Positions 9,491 to 20,297 of a DNA stretch of 46,894 bases are shown here, one piece after another. A program made the position numbers and the translations under genes. The notes below the pieces were generated by a model. It did not search any database and was not told the DNA's origin. It was given only the letters and a program-made list of their open reading frames with translations. Source of the stretch: Vitrella brassicaformis (Eukaryota; Sar; Vitrellaceae). How positions within the stretch are numbered: position 1 is the stretch's first letter; each line of letters starts with the position of its first letter. The DNA lies in the NCBI GenBank assembly GCA_001179505.1, contig CDMY01000451.1, forward strand, positions 1 through 46,894, given 5' to 3'.

Positions 9491-12251
9491 TCAGTTCGAC
9501 AGCGGGCCATCCACCACCAGCTCGTATTGCTTGAAATGATTCAGCAACTTGCACCATATCTTGCCTGACACGGAAATTACTCAAGAAAAATGCGGGCTGT
9601 CTTTCTTATCCGTAGCTCGATCATTCGCTCACCTTGCCCCTTGGCAAGGACTTCGGCATTGCCGCAGATGACCAGACCGTACTTCGCGCGTGTGATAGCC
9701 ACATTCAAACGACGAGGGTCATTCAAGAACTCTATATCTGCACGGCAGCCAGACATAGATACACGTGTTGTCATATGTCGACTATTGTGTATGGGCGACT
9801 GTGGTGGCTATGTCAGTGTGACCTTGGTGTCCATTGGATCTGACACATGAAACAATGACGAAGTCCTTCTCTCGCCCCTGGAATGCATCGACGTTTGCAA
9901 CTTCAATGCCCTTTTTCACCTTCCACGTCAAGGCCATATCCAGCACGGCCGCAATATGAGACCTCTGGCCCTCGTAGGGGGTGATGACGGCAATCTGATG
10001 CGGCCTGACGTGGTACAAATTTGCCCTCTCATTTCGTATTTGTCGATTCTTTGTGCGTCCCCCATGCTTACTTGAGTCCCCGTTCGAGAAAGCAAGTGAC
10101 GAGTTCCTTGATATGATCGGCCTCCTCCCTGTTGAGGAACGTCGTGCCGCTCTTCTCCTCGGGACCCGTACAGTTGTAGAAGAACATCGGCATCTCCTTG
10201 CTGCATGCACACAGACAGACAGACAGACAGACAGAAGATTCGTGATGCTCCCTTGTCGGTCCGAGTGTTCTGTGTGGTGTGTAGTTGTGAGAGGTACTTT
10301 GGCCATGGGAAGTCGAGGCCGTCGTAGCTACGTTCCTTGATCGTGACGCCGTCCTGCAGTGAGCCCTCGTAGAAGGACTGCGAAGGGAACTCACTCAAGC
10401 ACGGATGCATCCGGTACTGGACCTGACACATGACCAATCCACGACACAAAGAACGTTTTGCCATCCATTCTTTCTTCTCTTGCTCTGTTTGTGACCAACG
10501 ATCAAATGTTGTGTATGTGTGTGTGACCAGCATACTTCGAGTCTGACGGGCTTCTTGAGGGCAATGAGTCGCTACAAATAGGGACTGGGACAAGCCCGCC
10601 TTGGCTGCCTCTTTGCACATCACTACAGGTCCAAGCTGACACTGATCACCGACGAGCATCAGCTTCTTGGCGCCCATGACGATCGGCACCAGGCACTCCG
10701 GCTCCATCGCCTGCGTCGCCTCGTCTATCAAAACCTGATTGGTAGGGCCATCGATGGATGAATGTTTGCATGACTTAAGCCAACGCACTGACCTGCTCGA
10801 ATCTGAAGCCATCGAGCCGCTGGTCGGCTGCCCCGATGCATGTGCAGCAGATGACGTCGGCGGCGGTAAGCAGTTCCTTCTCGAGTGGTTCCCGCAGCCT
10901 CCTGAGCCTCCACTCATCCGCATCCTCCAACTCGCCTTTCTCCTTCTGTCGTTCCATGAAGAGGTACATACTTAACGAGAAATGACGCAATTGGATTCGT
11001 GTGTGCTCTGTGCCTGCGTACCTTCAGTCCCTCTAGATCGGCTATCTCCGCCTGCACGGGGCCCCAACCGTCCTTGGTGACACATTTGATCTGTCTGTGT
11101 AGGGCCAGATGCTCCACACTCGACTGCGCGTCCTCGCGGCGGCGAGCGTACAAACGAATCACCTGCAAAAGTGGGCGGGGGGATATGTGCACAGATTGCT
11201 CGCTGCATCGTCATCTCTCTGTGTGTACAGACGAGGCTCCTCTGTGTATCACCTTGAGGCCTGTGCGATGCAGCCGCTCCGCCAGGTTGTCCACAGCGAC
11301 GTTAGATTGTGCGCACACCAACACCTGACCCCGATGCAAAGATGGATGCACACAGCAACGAAAGCTGTGCCATGGGCTGCTACGTACCTGTCCCTGTTTG
11401 CACAGATGGTAGACGATCGTGGCCGATGTGAGGGTCTTGCCAGTGCCCGGCGGCCCCTGGATGAGGCACAGCGACGACTGCAGCGCCGTCTTGATTGCTA
11501 AGGTCTGCGAATCTTTCAACTCGGCCAAAGCGGAGACAGACAAGTCACGCCGCAGCGTCGGCCTGACACATATGCACATCACATGGCATCAAATGTGAAC
11601 GAAAGCCGTATGTTGACGTACTCAATAGTTGGTTCCTTGACTTCGTCATAGCCGATCAAATGGCCCCGCAGTTCACGAAGAAGAGACTTGCTCACCGCGG
11701 TCTCGTCACGGGCGAGCAGATTCAAGGCAGACTTCATTCTGAGTGTGTAGGCGGCATGTGTGTGTGTCTGTTGCGTGTGGGTCTGTGGGCCGCCCACCTG
11801 TTGATATTCACAGCTTTCGGCCCGAACTCCACGCTGTAGGGCCGTGTGATGTTGCGGTCCCACGGACCCTGATCGACAAAAATGTGGCCATCCCATCCCA
11901 TCCAGCGCTGTGCTACGCCTTGTCCATGCACGTACGCTTTGCTTAATGGGACAGCGCAGCTCAAGGACTACTTCGTCATGTGGCGTCATCCACTGAGGTG
12001 TGATCATCTTGACGTGGCCCTCCTGCATCCACTCATTACCACCTGACACAACGCCAATCAGCGCACACCAATACGTCACGCGTAGTCAGGGAGTGGCATG
12101 ATGCCTACCGGTGTAGGCGTATTTGATGGCGAGTTCATCGCCCACGGCAGGACGCACATTGCTCTCGTCACGGGGATAGAGGAAGATGGCCGTAGGACGA
12201 CGATTCGACGCAACTTCCCAACGGACAGTGATGTTGGTCTGCACATCCAAT

Positions 12252-12296
<45 letters not shown>

Positions 12297-12998
12297 TGCC
12301 AGCGTGAGCTGGCATGTTGCCACCCACCCACCCACCTGTCTTTGCGACTCTTTGCGACTCCTCATATCCTCGGCCTCGGCATCGATCAGTGAGGTGTAAG
12401 TGTCGTAGTACTCGCCGACATCCACATACCTACACAACGACACACACCATGATCAGCGTCATATACTCGTTTCTGTGTGTGTATGCGGCAGACTGACCTT
12501 TTTAAGACAGACATCGGCTTGGCGCTGACGGATGAGACGGATGAAGTGGGAGCCTCGGCGTGGGCCTCAAGTGGTGGATCAAACAAAAGTACGGGATAAA
12601 AGCGAAGTCTTGATTTGTCCTTTACATGTGCTCTAGCTGACCTGTGTCTGCTGGTCGTACGATATGATGGCAGGCTCACCACCAGACAGACCGTACGACG
12701 AATAATCCTGATGATGGACTCATACAGACGGATAAAATGAGGCTGGAAATGGACCTGCTGCTTCTCTCGGACCTGACCTCTTGTATTTCACTGAGGGCAT
12801 CATCAGCTGTGACGCTGACGACAGTCTCACCACACGAACGCGACACAAGCTGCACAGGCAGAAACAAAGGCTGCCCGCCTACATGCATTCTCTTCTACCG
12901 ACCGAATAGGGTGGAGCCTCTCGATGACTGCGCTTGTCGCTCCTCTGGATCTTCGCCGGCGGTCTCACGCCAGTCAGCCTGCTCTCAGACGCTGTCAT
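9491..12998 (-). CDS. UPF1: UPF1-type superfamily 1 RNA helicase
   Basis: ATP-dependent RNA helicase of the UPF1 family, the core factor of nonsense-mediated mRNA decay. Spliced exons show a stalk ([20 protein letters not shown]), domain 1B ([13 protein letters not shown]), Walker [13 protein letters not shown], motif Ia [16 protein letters not shown]-type Walker [44 protein letters not shown], and motif [21 protein letters not shown]. The protein ends [22 protein letters not shown] at a TGA (9,491-9,493), exactly where UPF1 helicase cores end. I found no Cys/His-rich N-terminal domain (the UPF2-binding region) and no SQ-rich tail. The start is uncertain: ATG at 12,998 ([14 protein letters not shown]) directly follows a splice acceptor, so the upstream HTH gene could be fused to it in phase. 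Cytoplasmic NMD function is known for the family; here it is inferred. Confidence 0.88.
10209..10235. repeat. ACAG/GACA tetranucleotide repeat in an intron
   Basis: About six units of 'acag' inside a helicase-gene intron. On the coding strand this is a CTGT-rich run close to an intron acceptor. Confidence 0.9.
12253..12295. repeat. CA / GA compound microsatellite in an intron
   Basis: Plus strand (CA)n then (GA)n. On the minus coding strand this is (TC)n(TG)n running up to the acceptor of the exon encoding NITVRWE, so it supplies most of the polypyrimidine/GT tract of that intron. Confidence 0.9.
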
Positions 12999-15900
12999 CT
13001 GCTCGGATAGAAACATTAAACCCATGCCTGTTGCCAATAGAGTGAGTGTCGGCATGGCTCACGCTCATGGTATTGCGTCCCTCAGAGGGCGGCCACTGGT
13101 GCTCCGACTGCTGGTCGGCAGCAGCAGCTGACTCGCTTTCCGCTCCACGTCTCGGTGCCTGCAATGAATCAGCTCACTTCCAGGTCTCTGCCTGCTTGGG
13201 CGTGTGGGTGCTGTCTGTACCGTGTCGCTGCTTTGTTCAAGTGGGCCGATGAAGCCATCCGCTATGCGTAAATATGCAGATTGAGTCTCCTCGTCGGACG
13301 CTTGACTTGGTGCTTGTAACATCTCCTGATGAGGGAGTGGTCTTGGCGGTTTATGGGCGTTGGCAGGCTGCATTCGAGGATGAATGGGGAAAGGTAGAGG
13401 CTGCGGGACGGACTCGGCCACAGCCGAACTCTCATTTTGCTTCTATCACACACTCACACAACAAGCGATATGCGTGCATGGGCCACGGCCGATGAATCCA
13501 TATGTCATTCGCACCGCTGCCGACTCGTCCATCGCAAGGCCCTGAAGTGCAACACAGACGCGCTCAGGGATTGTAAAAGGAAGTCACACATTTGCTGGCG
13601 TCCTACCTGCGGATCGCCGTGCCTGTCGCCGCTGGTTGGTGGTGCGGGAGCAGACGCGGCGGTCTGCGAGAAGCGATGCACGTCGCTGAAAGCACAAGGG
13701 GCTCTGTGTTGCGTACCTGTCTGCTGAGGTCACTTTGGGATAGCTGGTCCGCTGCTGATGGTGTTGGTGGTGGTGCATCTGTCGTCGGCCGGACCTGTTC
13801 TGTGCGTGTCGGCATCGCCTCGGTCAAGCAATTGTCCACATGACCTGATGACGCACATATGACAACGGACAGCCCCTTTCCCCTCGCCGTCTACACTGTC
13901 TGGTTGCATACTTTGAAAGCAGAGTAGGCGCAGTTGATCTCTGATGCGCGTAGCACGGAAACGGACCTGAATGAGTACACAGGGATCCCCAGACACGCTC
14001 ATCGAAACTTCGATTCAGGTCTACTTACGAAATCGCTTTCTGACGCATCGATACTCAAGAGATTGAGTTGCCTCAGCAGCGACTCAATGTCCTGATGATT
14101 GGCCAGACACTAACCAACTCATGTACAGACACGTGCACCTTTGTGTCGCACCTGAGCGTGCATGAGTTGGTAAGCGATGGCCTCCTCACCGACCGACTGT
14201 TGGCTGGCTTCATGCAGGTACTCTTTGAGCTCGTCCAGCGCCTGCATCACACATACATCCTATGTGCGTGGCAACGGGGGTTCCTTTCCTACCTCTGGCA
14301 GGTGGGCGGCATCACTGGGATTTTGCGTCCCATCCCCTCCTCCACCAAACGCCAAGTCCTCCTCCACTTCCGGACGGTTGGACCGGGTAAGTGGGACGGG
14401 CTCGTCGCCCTTGCAGACGTGTGACTCGCCATCTTTGGCAGCCCTCTCCTCGCTTTTAAAAATAGAAGAAGCAACGAGGGCACCACTACCAGCTGCTGGT
14501 GCTGCCGGCTCGCACATGAGGGGATACGGCAGAGGGTGTGGATGACTCGGGTGTATTGGAGCCGGATGCAGCCGAAGCTGTGCATGTGCAGCCGCGGCGG
14601 ATGGCGTCAGTGACGGGAAAGTGCTCTGCAGAGAAACATATGACGGGCGAAGGGCAATTTATCGAGCTCTCTCTGTGCCTGCCACCTGTGCATGTGAGTG
14701 TGCATCCCCCTTGTGTGGTGCAGGTTGATCAGTAACACTCTGCAACAAAAGGAAAACAACCGACATGAAGGAATGACCGTGGGTGTGGCGGAATGACCAG
14801 GTGCTGTGTCGGTGTGAGTGTATACCTGGCGTAGCCGTTGACTGATGCGCGCAGCAAAGAGGCGGTCCTGCGTGAAGTAAAGAGAAGCAAGCGTACAGAC
14901 GCTGATGACCCCTCCCACGCACTTACCGTGTTGCTCTGTGACTCATCAGCACACAAACCCTCAAGTCGCCAGACCAGCAGGCCAATGTCCTGATGATCAC
15001 CAAGACATGCCCTCTCCTCATGCGTGTGCTGAGCCCACCTGAGGCGACTGCATCTGCAGCTGGTCGATGAGAGCATTCTCACGGGCTGGGTCATCGACGG
15101 CTGCACGCATCGCCTGCAGAAGCTCGTCAAAGGTCTGCATTACAGGGAGGTTAATGACATTCTGGAAGTCATGTGAGAGGCAGAGGTACCTCTGGCGGTC
15201 GCAAACCATCACTCCCCTCCGTCGGCTACACAACACACATCCATACAGAGACAGAGTCACACCGGTCCGTTTCCCTTCCCTTACCGCCACTCCGTCGATG
15301 TCGTCAGGGGCAGGCAGGGCGCCGGCGACAGCAGCGCATGGCAAAGGAGGATGCTGACCAAGCAAAACACATTTATCGATGAAAAAGAATATGTCCAGAC
15401 CTCGGTGCCTTTCCTGCTGTGCTCCCACCTGTTGACATCGTTCCCTGAACCCCGAGATCCAGTCGTCGCTCGCCCCGAATTTACTGATCTTCAACCGAGC
15501 GGCGATTTCCAGCGCCTTGGCCTTGATGTCCTTCGCGCGCACACTCGCAGGATCACCCTGGGTTGCTACCCACTGACGCATCTCGTCCTCGATCTGCGGA
15601 TGCTTCGGGCCTTTGGTGCGCTTCTTGCTCAGGTCGGCATCATGCTCGCCCGACTCCCTCTGCTTTTTCACCTTAGAGCACCATTTCTTCAGTTGGTCGA
15701 GGGTCACGCCCTTCTCTTGTGCGAACTGAGGCATCGAGATCTTCTCCCCGCTCTGCTTGCGTCGATTGAATTCCTCCACCACCTGCAGCCGCTCTCCAAG
15801 GTACACCTCCCCCGCCCTCCCAGTCGTCACCTGGACAAACACAAGAGTGCGATGATTCGACGAAGTGTGCGTACGTCTGTCGGTTCATACCATATGTGAG

Positions 15901-16052
15901 GACGGCGCTGTCGTTGCTGTTGTAGGCAGCAATGGCGGGAGAGACTGAAGGCGATTGCGTGACGACCCCGGCGTGATGACCATCCCATGACCGATGTGTG
16001 GCATGGCACGAGGAAGTGGGGAGGGCTGCCAAGGGTGTGGTGCGGGAGGATA
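12985..16052 (-). CDS. CENP-B-type HTH protein with duplicated helical modules
   Basis: Predicted DNA-binding protein. A proline-rich exon (15,891-16,052) splices in phase to a 134-codon exon (15,429-15,830) carrying a CENP-B/Tc5-type double HTH: GVTLDQLKKWCSK, then KHPQIEDEMRQWV, and KFGASDDWISGFRERC. No DDE transposase catalytic domain follows. Downstream exons repeat one pattern twice: TFDELLQAMRAAV + DIGLLVWRLEGL + RLFAARISQRLRQ, and ALDELKEYLHEAS + DIESLLRQLNLL + FRATRIRDQLRLL. A possible third, decayed unit lies near 13,300 (SAYLRIADGFIGPLEQ). The 5' end lies in the assembly gap. If the AGC|GTGAGC donor near 13,060 is not used, the frame ends at TGA 12,985-12,987; if it is used, the protein runs in phase into the UPF1 helicase. 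Regulatory or domesticated-transposon origin is inference. Confidence 0.65.
13093..13640 (-). repeat. Linker module, copy A (between HTH and helicase blocks)
   Basis: Minus-strand coding-like segments TAASAPAPPTSGDRHGDPQ and APRRGAESESAAAADQQ, ending GRNTMS just before the helicase. They match copy B at 9,181-9,470 and copy C at 4,858-5,008 in order and spacing. Confidence 0.7.
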
Positions 16053-16080
16053 CTGACAGACACATATACACATAGCGGAA
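15835..16080. repeat. Exact direct repeat, right copy
   Basis: Identical to bases 1-246 of the window. It ends abruptly at the N run, where sequence equivalent to 247-1,932 of the left copy would be expected. Confidence 0.95.
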
Positions 16081-16380
16081 NNNNNNNNNNNNNNNNNNNN
16101 NNNNNNNNNNNNNNNNNNNNNNNNNNNNNNNNNNNNNNNNNNNNNNNNNNNNNNNNNNNNNNNNNNNNNNNNNNNNNNNNNNNNNNNNNNNNNNNNNNNN
16201 NNNNNNNNNNNNNNNNNNNNNNNNNNNNNNNNNNNNNNNNNNNNNNNNNNNNNNNNNNNNNNNNNNNNNNNNNNNNNNNNNNNNNNNNNNNNNNNNNNNN
16301 NNNNNNNNNNNNNNNNNNNNNNNNNNNNNNNNNNNNNNNNNNNNNNNNNNNNNNNNNNNNNNNNNNNNNNNNNNNNNNNN
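16081..16380. other. Assembly gap (300 N)
   Basis: All N. A round 300 usually marks a gap of estimated or default size. Aligning both flanks to the left-hand copy (246 and 1,933) implies about 1.7 kb of missing sequence if the copies are collinear. It should hold the 5' exons of both flanking genes. Confidence 0.98.
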
Positions 16381-17670
16381 GCGCCGAGCGCCTCATCGGC
16401 AAGCCAGGCTACCGGGTGGCCCTCCTGCCGGCGGCCATCGACGAGAAGGGGCGGCAGCGGCAGTTCCGCCACCTCTATCGCCTGCAGGTCTTTCGCAAGC
16501 CGGCGATGGACATGGCCGAGCAGGCGACTGACTACGACATCCAGTGCTGCGTGCGCGTGTACCATGGACAGCAGCCGGTGTGTGCGGTGCCGTACGTGCC
16601 CGTCGAGAAGAGCAGACAGGCCGACAAGCTGTGTGCCACATGTCTGGTGCCGTGTGCTGGCGGTGGCGGCATCTGCGGCAAACAGAACACCTTCCGCAAT
16701 ATGGTCAACTCTCACCTGCGCAAAACACACAAACTGACAGAGGCCGACCTGCTGCAGGTCAGTGGACAGACAGACTCACATGGACGGAAACGCTCTCATT
16801 TCGCTGTGTGTGTGTGTAGGGTTTTGCTACCGTTCGCGGCCCATCGGTGCCGGAGACGCCCACCAACACACGTACACAACGAAGCCGCTCTCTCTATCGC
16901 TTATCATTCCACGGTGTCTCTCTGCTGTTGGTGTGCAGCTTGCCAGACCTTTTCGTTTGCCGGCATGGTGATCGACAAGACGCAGGCCGACACCTATGGC
17001 AGCCACATGTCGGCTGGGTCATCGACCACCGACACACAGACAATGCCGTGAGCACACACAACACCAGAAGCACCACAGATGCAGTCATCCCATTCCTCTG
17101 TGTGTGGTGCTACTGTCTTTGAGTGCAGGCCATCCCTCGTCGACGTGCTGCCGATCGGCGGCAAAGAGATGCCGCAGCCGCATTTGTCCGACATGATGCC
17201 TCTCGGCAGCTATGGGGCTGCAGCTGGAGTGACCGGCAATGTCAACCAGATGGAATTGTAAGCAGCACTGAATCAGCAGCGATGAGGACAGATGGGCAGA
17301 TGTGTATGGTGGCATGTGCATGCAGGCCATTTTTGGACTACTACCAGCCGAACAGCAGCGACTCCTGGATGGCATCCAACAGCGACAATGAGGAGGACGG
17401 TAAACGGCACTGACGACACGAGGACAGAAAGGCGGCTCAAGTGAAGCGTCAGGTTCGATGATGTGCTCGTTAGGTTTTGGTGGCAGCGGGCTTGCTGCTC
17501 CGCCCCCGACGCTTAATGGCGGCTGCAAGCCCCTCGGTCGCGCAGATGAAGAGATCGACATTGTGATGCAGCAGGTAAGCAAGACACACGAAACGACCTG
17601 TGAGGGAGTTCAGCCGTCTGTGTGTGTTCTCGTTCAGTCGCTCGATGAGTGGCTGAATGTGCTCGGCTAG
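16381..17670 (+). CDS. Uncharacterised zinc-finger protein, copy 2 (5' end in gap)
   Basis: Paralog of the gene at 1,627-3,201, about 97% identical by eye over the first 380 bases (differences include one extra codon and an Ile for Ser change). It enters from the gap in the AERLIGKPGYRVALLPAAID block, keeps the C2H2-like finger (CATC ... HLRKTH), then TFSFAGMVIDKTQADTYGSH, PQPHLSDMMPLGSYGAAAG, and YYQPNSSDSWMASNSDNEED. The C-terminus differs sharply from copy 1: GFGGSGLAAPPPTLNGGC, DEEIDIVMQQ, SLDEWLNVLG and TAG. Function unknown; nucleic-acid or protein binding through the finger is inferred. Confidence 0.65.
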
Positions 17671-18240
17671 TCGTACCCAGTGAGTCGACACGTTGGAGAC
17701 GGTTTTTTCTGTACGGGGATGGTGTATCGCGGTGTGCTCGAGTGCCTTGACCGAGTGCCGTGACGTTTTTACACCGATGACGCCTGTGTGTGAGCGTGTG
17801 TGGACGAGGGAACACTCATGGGGCGCATGTAAGAGTTTTCGGGGGAGTTTATATCAGTCTATCTGGGAGGGGGGGACGGATGAGAGAGTGATCGGAACAG
17901 TCCATGTCTGCAGTTGGCTCCGTATGCGAGACAACCACTGCATGAGGGCATGTGTGTGTGTGTGTGTGTGTGTGTCCACACTGGGGGACGCTACATATCG
18001 TAGGCAGAACTCGCATCTGACAAGAGATCGAATGTACGCGTGTGGCCATGTCGACTCCACCCATCAAGCAGTCACACATGCTGGCTTCATTTGCAGACTG
18101 ACAGATACACATGCAATGCGTGTGTGAAATCGTGCACACACAAGCAGTATGCAGGAACGTTGACACACAGCTGCTACAGACACACATGCACCTTGCTCAT
18201 GGATCCGTCCCCTCATTCATTCATTCATTGGATCGGTCTA
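17671..18240. other. Intergenic, between convergent genes
   Basis: No coding sequence recognised. Bases 17,698-17,800 resemble the 3' flank of the paralog at 3,358-3,450. A GT run lies at about 17,950-17,974, and the rest is GT/CA-biased sequence. Confidence 0.6.
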
Positions 18241-19510
18241 TCACAGCTCGTCGGGCACATCCGACAGCACGTCAAGGAAATCCTGACACAGATCAAGCAT
18301 TCCGTACGCCACACAAACAGGTGTGTGTGTGTGTGTGTGTGTTTCTAGGCTGACCCACCTGCATGGTTTGTGTGATCTTCTGTTGGCTGGCGAGGAACAC
18401 CTCCTTGTCGCCAGCTGTCGCAGGCTTGTCCATCGACTCTATCGCTGCACCACCACACAACCAGATACATCGGCGAACATCTCTGTCTCTCTGTGTATGT
18501 GTGTGTATCGTGATGCACTCGCGCACTTTTCTCGAAGTTCTTGATGAGCTGTTTGCTCTGCTTGTCCTTCTCGGGGTCCAGACCCTGGACACACACCGGA
18601 CGCACGTGCAGGCAAGCAGGCGTGACCCATACCCCCGTCTGTGTCAGTGTGCCCCTGCTTGCCTTGGATATGAAGCGCATGTCGTCGCTCTCTTTGTACA
18701 TGGCCCGCAGAAAATTCCTAAGGCACATACCAATCGTCAACTCACTCATCCCATGAATGAGTGCATGTGTGTTCACCCACCTGAGCCCCTTCCACTCGTC
18801 CGCTGTGATGTCGTCAGTCCTCGCACGCAGAGCAGAGCCCATCTCCTCCCACCTGATTTGATTGACCCACACGGAAGGACAAGAGTGGGTGTCAGCATAC
18901 CATGGTACATACAGGCGTGTCTGTCTGCCTGCCTGCCTGCCTGCCTGTACCTACCTGAGTTTGGCTTTGATAAATCTGTCCCTTTGCAGTGCGCCAGCCG
19001 GAAGCGTGTCCCCGCTGTACACATCCGCATACGCACTCACAGGCTGCACCTATCCGTACCACACACCACACACAAAGCCAGACAAAAAGATGGCCAGTCA
19101 TGTGTGCGATTGCGCGTGTAACTCGTGTGTGTGTGTTCTTACCTGCCGCAGAAATGCCGCAGTGATCCCGTCGACAGGTGCGTTGGTGGTGGGAAAAGAA
19201 AGAGGGATGGGGGCGACAAACAACAGGACCGGCAGAACAAGGGAAAACAGGGGGGAGAGCGACGGCCTCGCTCGGTGACTGCACAAAGACAGAGGGCGAC
19301 AGCCAACACACAGAGAGAGGGCAGCTATCCATCCATCCCTTTATTCATTTATCTTACGAGCGATCTGGTGGCTCAGCACCGAGCACAGTCCTCACAGAGT
19401 GTCTTGTGTGAGTGCTTGGGAAGGGCAGGGAAGGAACGAACGCTGGTACTGCTGCTGATGAATGCCGCCTGCATCAGGGGAAAGGAAAGCAGGACAAGAT
19501 TCGCATTCAT
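18241..19510 (-). CDS. Putative PsbQ-like thylakoid lumen protein
   Basis: Small helical protein resembling extrinsic photosystem II PsbQ-family proteins. Mature exons read in phase: RFIKAKLR, WEEMGSALRARTDD, EWKGLR, NFLRAMYKESDDMRFISKA, LDPEKDKQSKQLIKNFEKS, VFLASQQKITQTMQ and DFLDVLSDVPDEL with a TGA at 18,241-18,243. The spacing of W, LR, Y and K-rich helices and the F-L-x-x-L end fit a four-helix PsbQ bundle. Upstream sequence fits multi-step targeting: a hydrophobic start (MNANLVLLSFPLMQAAF, ATG at 19,510) with a Phe after a signal-peptide-like Ala, then a second hydrophobic stretch (LVLPVLLFVAPIPL) and an AYA site before DVYSGDTL. The junction of the first two exons does not close cleanly in phase, so the start is provisional. 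Another lumenal helical protein is possible. Confidence 0.5.
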
Positions 19511-19789
19511 GTGAGCTGCCTGCTGGCGGCTATGGGCAGCTACCTGAGCGTCGTTGGTGCTGCGCCTGTGCATTCTGCAAGGACCATTGCACCTGCATCC
19601 AAGCAGCGATAAGGGATACACACAAACAGACGTGATCTGGGCAGCTGAGCATAGATCTGCTCCTCCCTACCTCCCAGGGCAAACGTGGACAGCGATTTCA
19701 CCATCCGAAAGCGCATCGTTCCTCCTCACACGATCGGCACGCTCTCTAAGCTCGCATTGACGAAACCGCTGCTCCGAAAGGCCAATAGG
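19511..19789. promoter_or_regulatory. Shared spacer between divergent PsbQ-like and CSL4 genes
   Basis: Head-to-head starts at 19,510 (-) and 19,790 (+) leave 279 bp, which must contain both promoters and leaders. No TATA box or other defined element is evident. An unrecognised upstream CSL4 exon could shorten it. Confidence 0.4.
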
Positions 19790-20260
19790 ATGGAAGTGGA
19801 CGAGCAGAGGGTGCCGGAGGATGAGCAGGACAAAGACTTCCCGCAGCTCCTGCCGCTCGTCACACCAGGTTACGATCTTCCTCTCTGTGTGTGTTGGATG
19901 AATAGATCTACGTTTGTGCATGTGTGTACCGTATGTGCAGGCGAGCGCATCGGCCACGTGAGTGCGTACAGGGCCGGTGCGGGTGTGTATGAGAGGCGGG
20001 GCCACCTGTACGCCAGCAAGGTCGGGGAGAAACTCATCGAACAAGACGACAGCAACCAGGTGCAGGCAGACAGACCCATCGATAGGCGCTTAAACCAGTC
20101 TCTCGTGTGATGCGTTTCTGTGTGTGGGGGATGGTTGGTGCATGCAGCTGCCTGTTGTGTCAGTGGAGACTGCAGGACTGTCGGGCAGCCCTTCGGTGCC
20201 ATTCACTGGGGCGACGGTACTCGCACAGGTGAGCAAATACACCTGCACACACGACACACA

Positions 20261-20297
<37 letters not shown>

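Noticed and set aside
9470-9495. Readthrough fusion of the UPF1 helicase into the CCCH gene
   Set aside because: The helicase frame ends at TGA (9,491-9,493) and meets a second TGA soon after; joining the other frame would need an intron of about 29 nt.
15987-17051. Open frame crossing the N gap
   Set aside because: It is continuous only because Ns are translated as unknown residues; the gap size is not real sequence.
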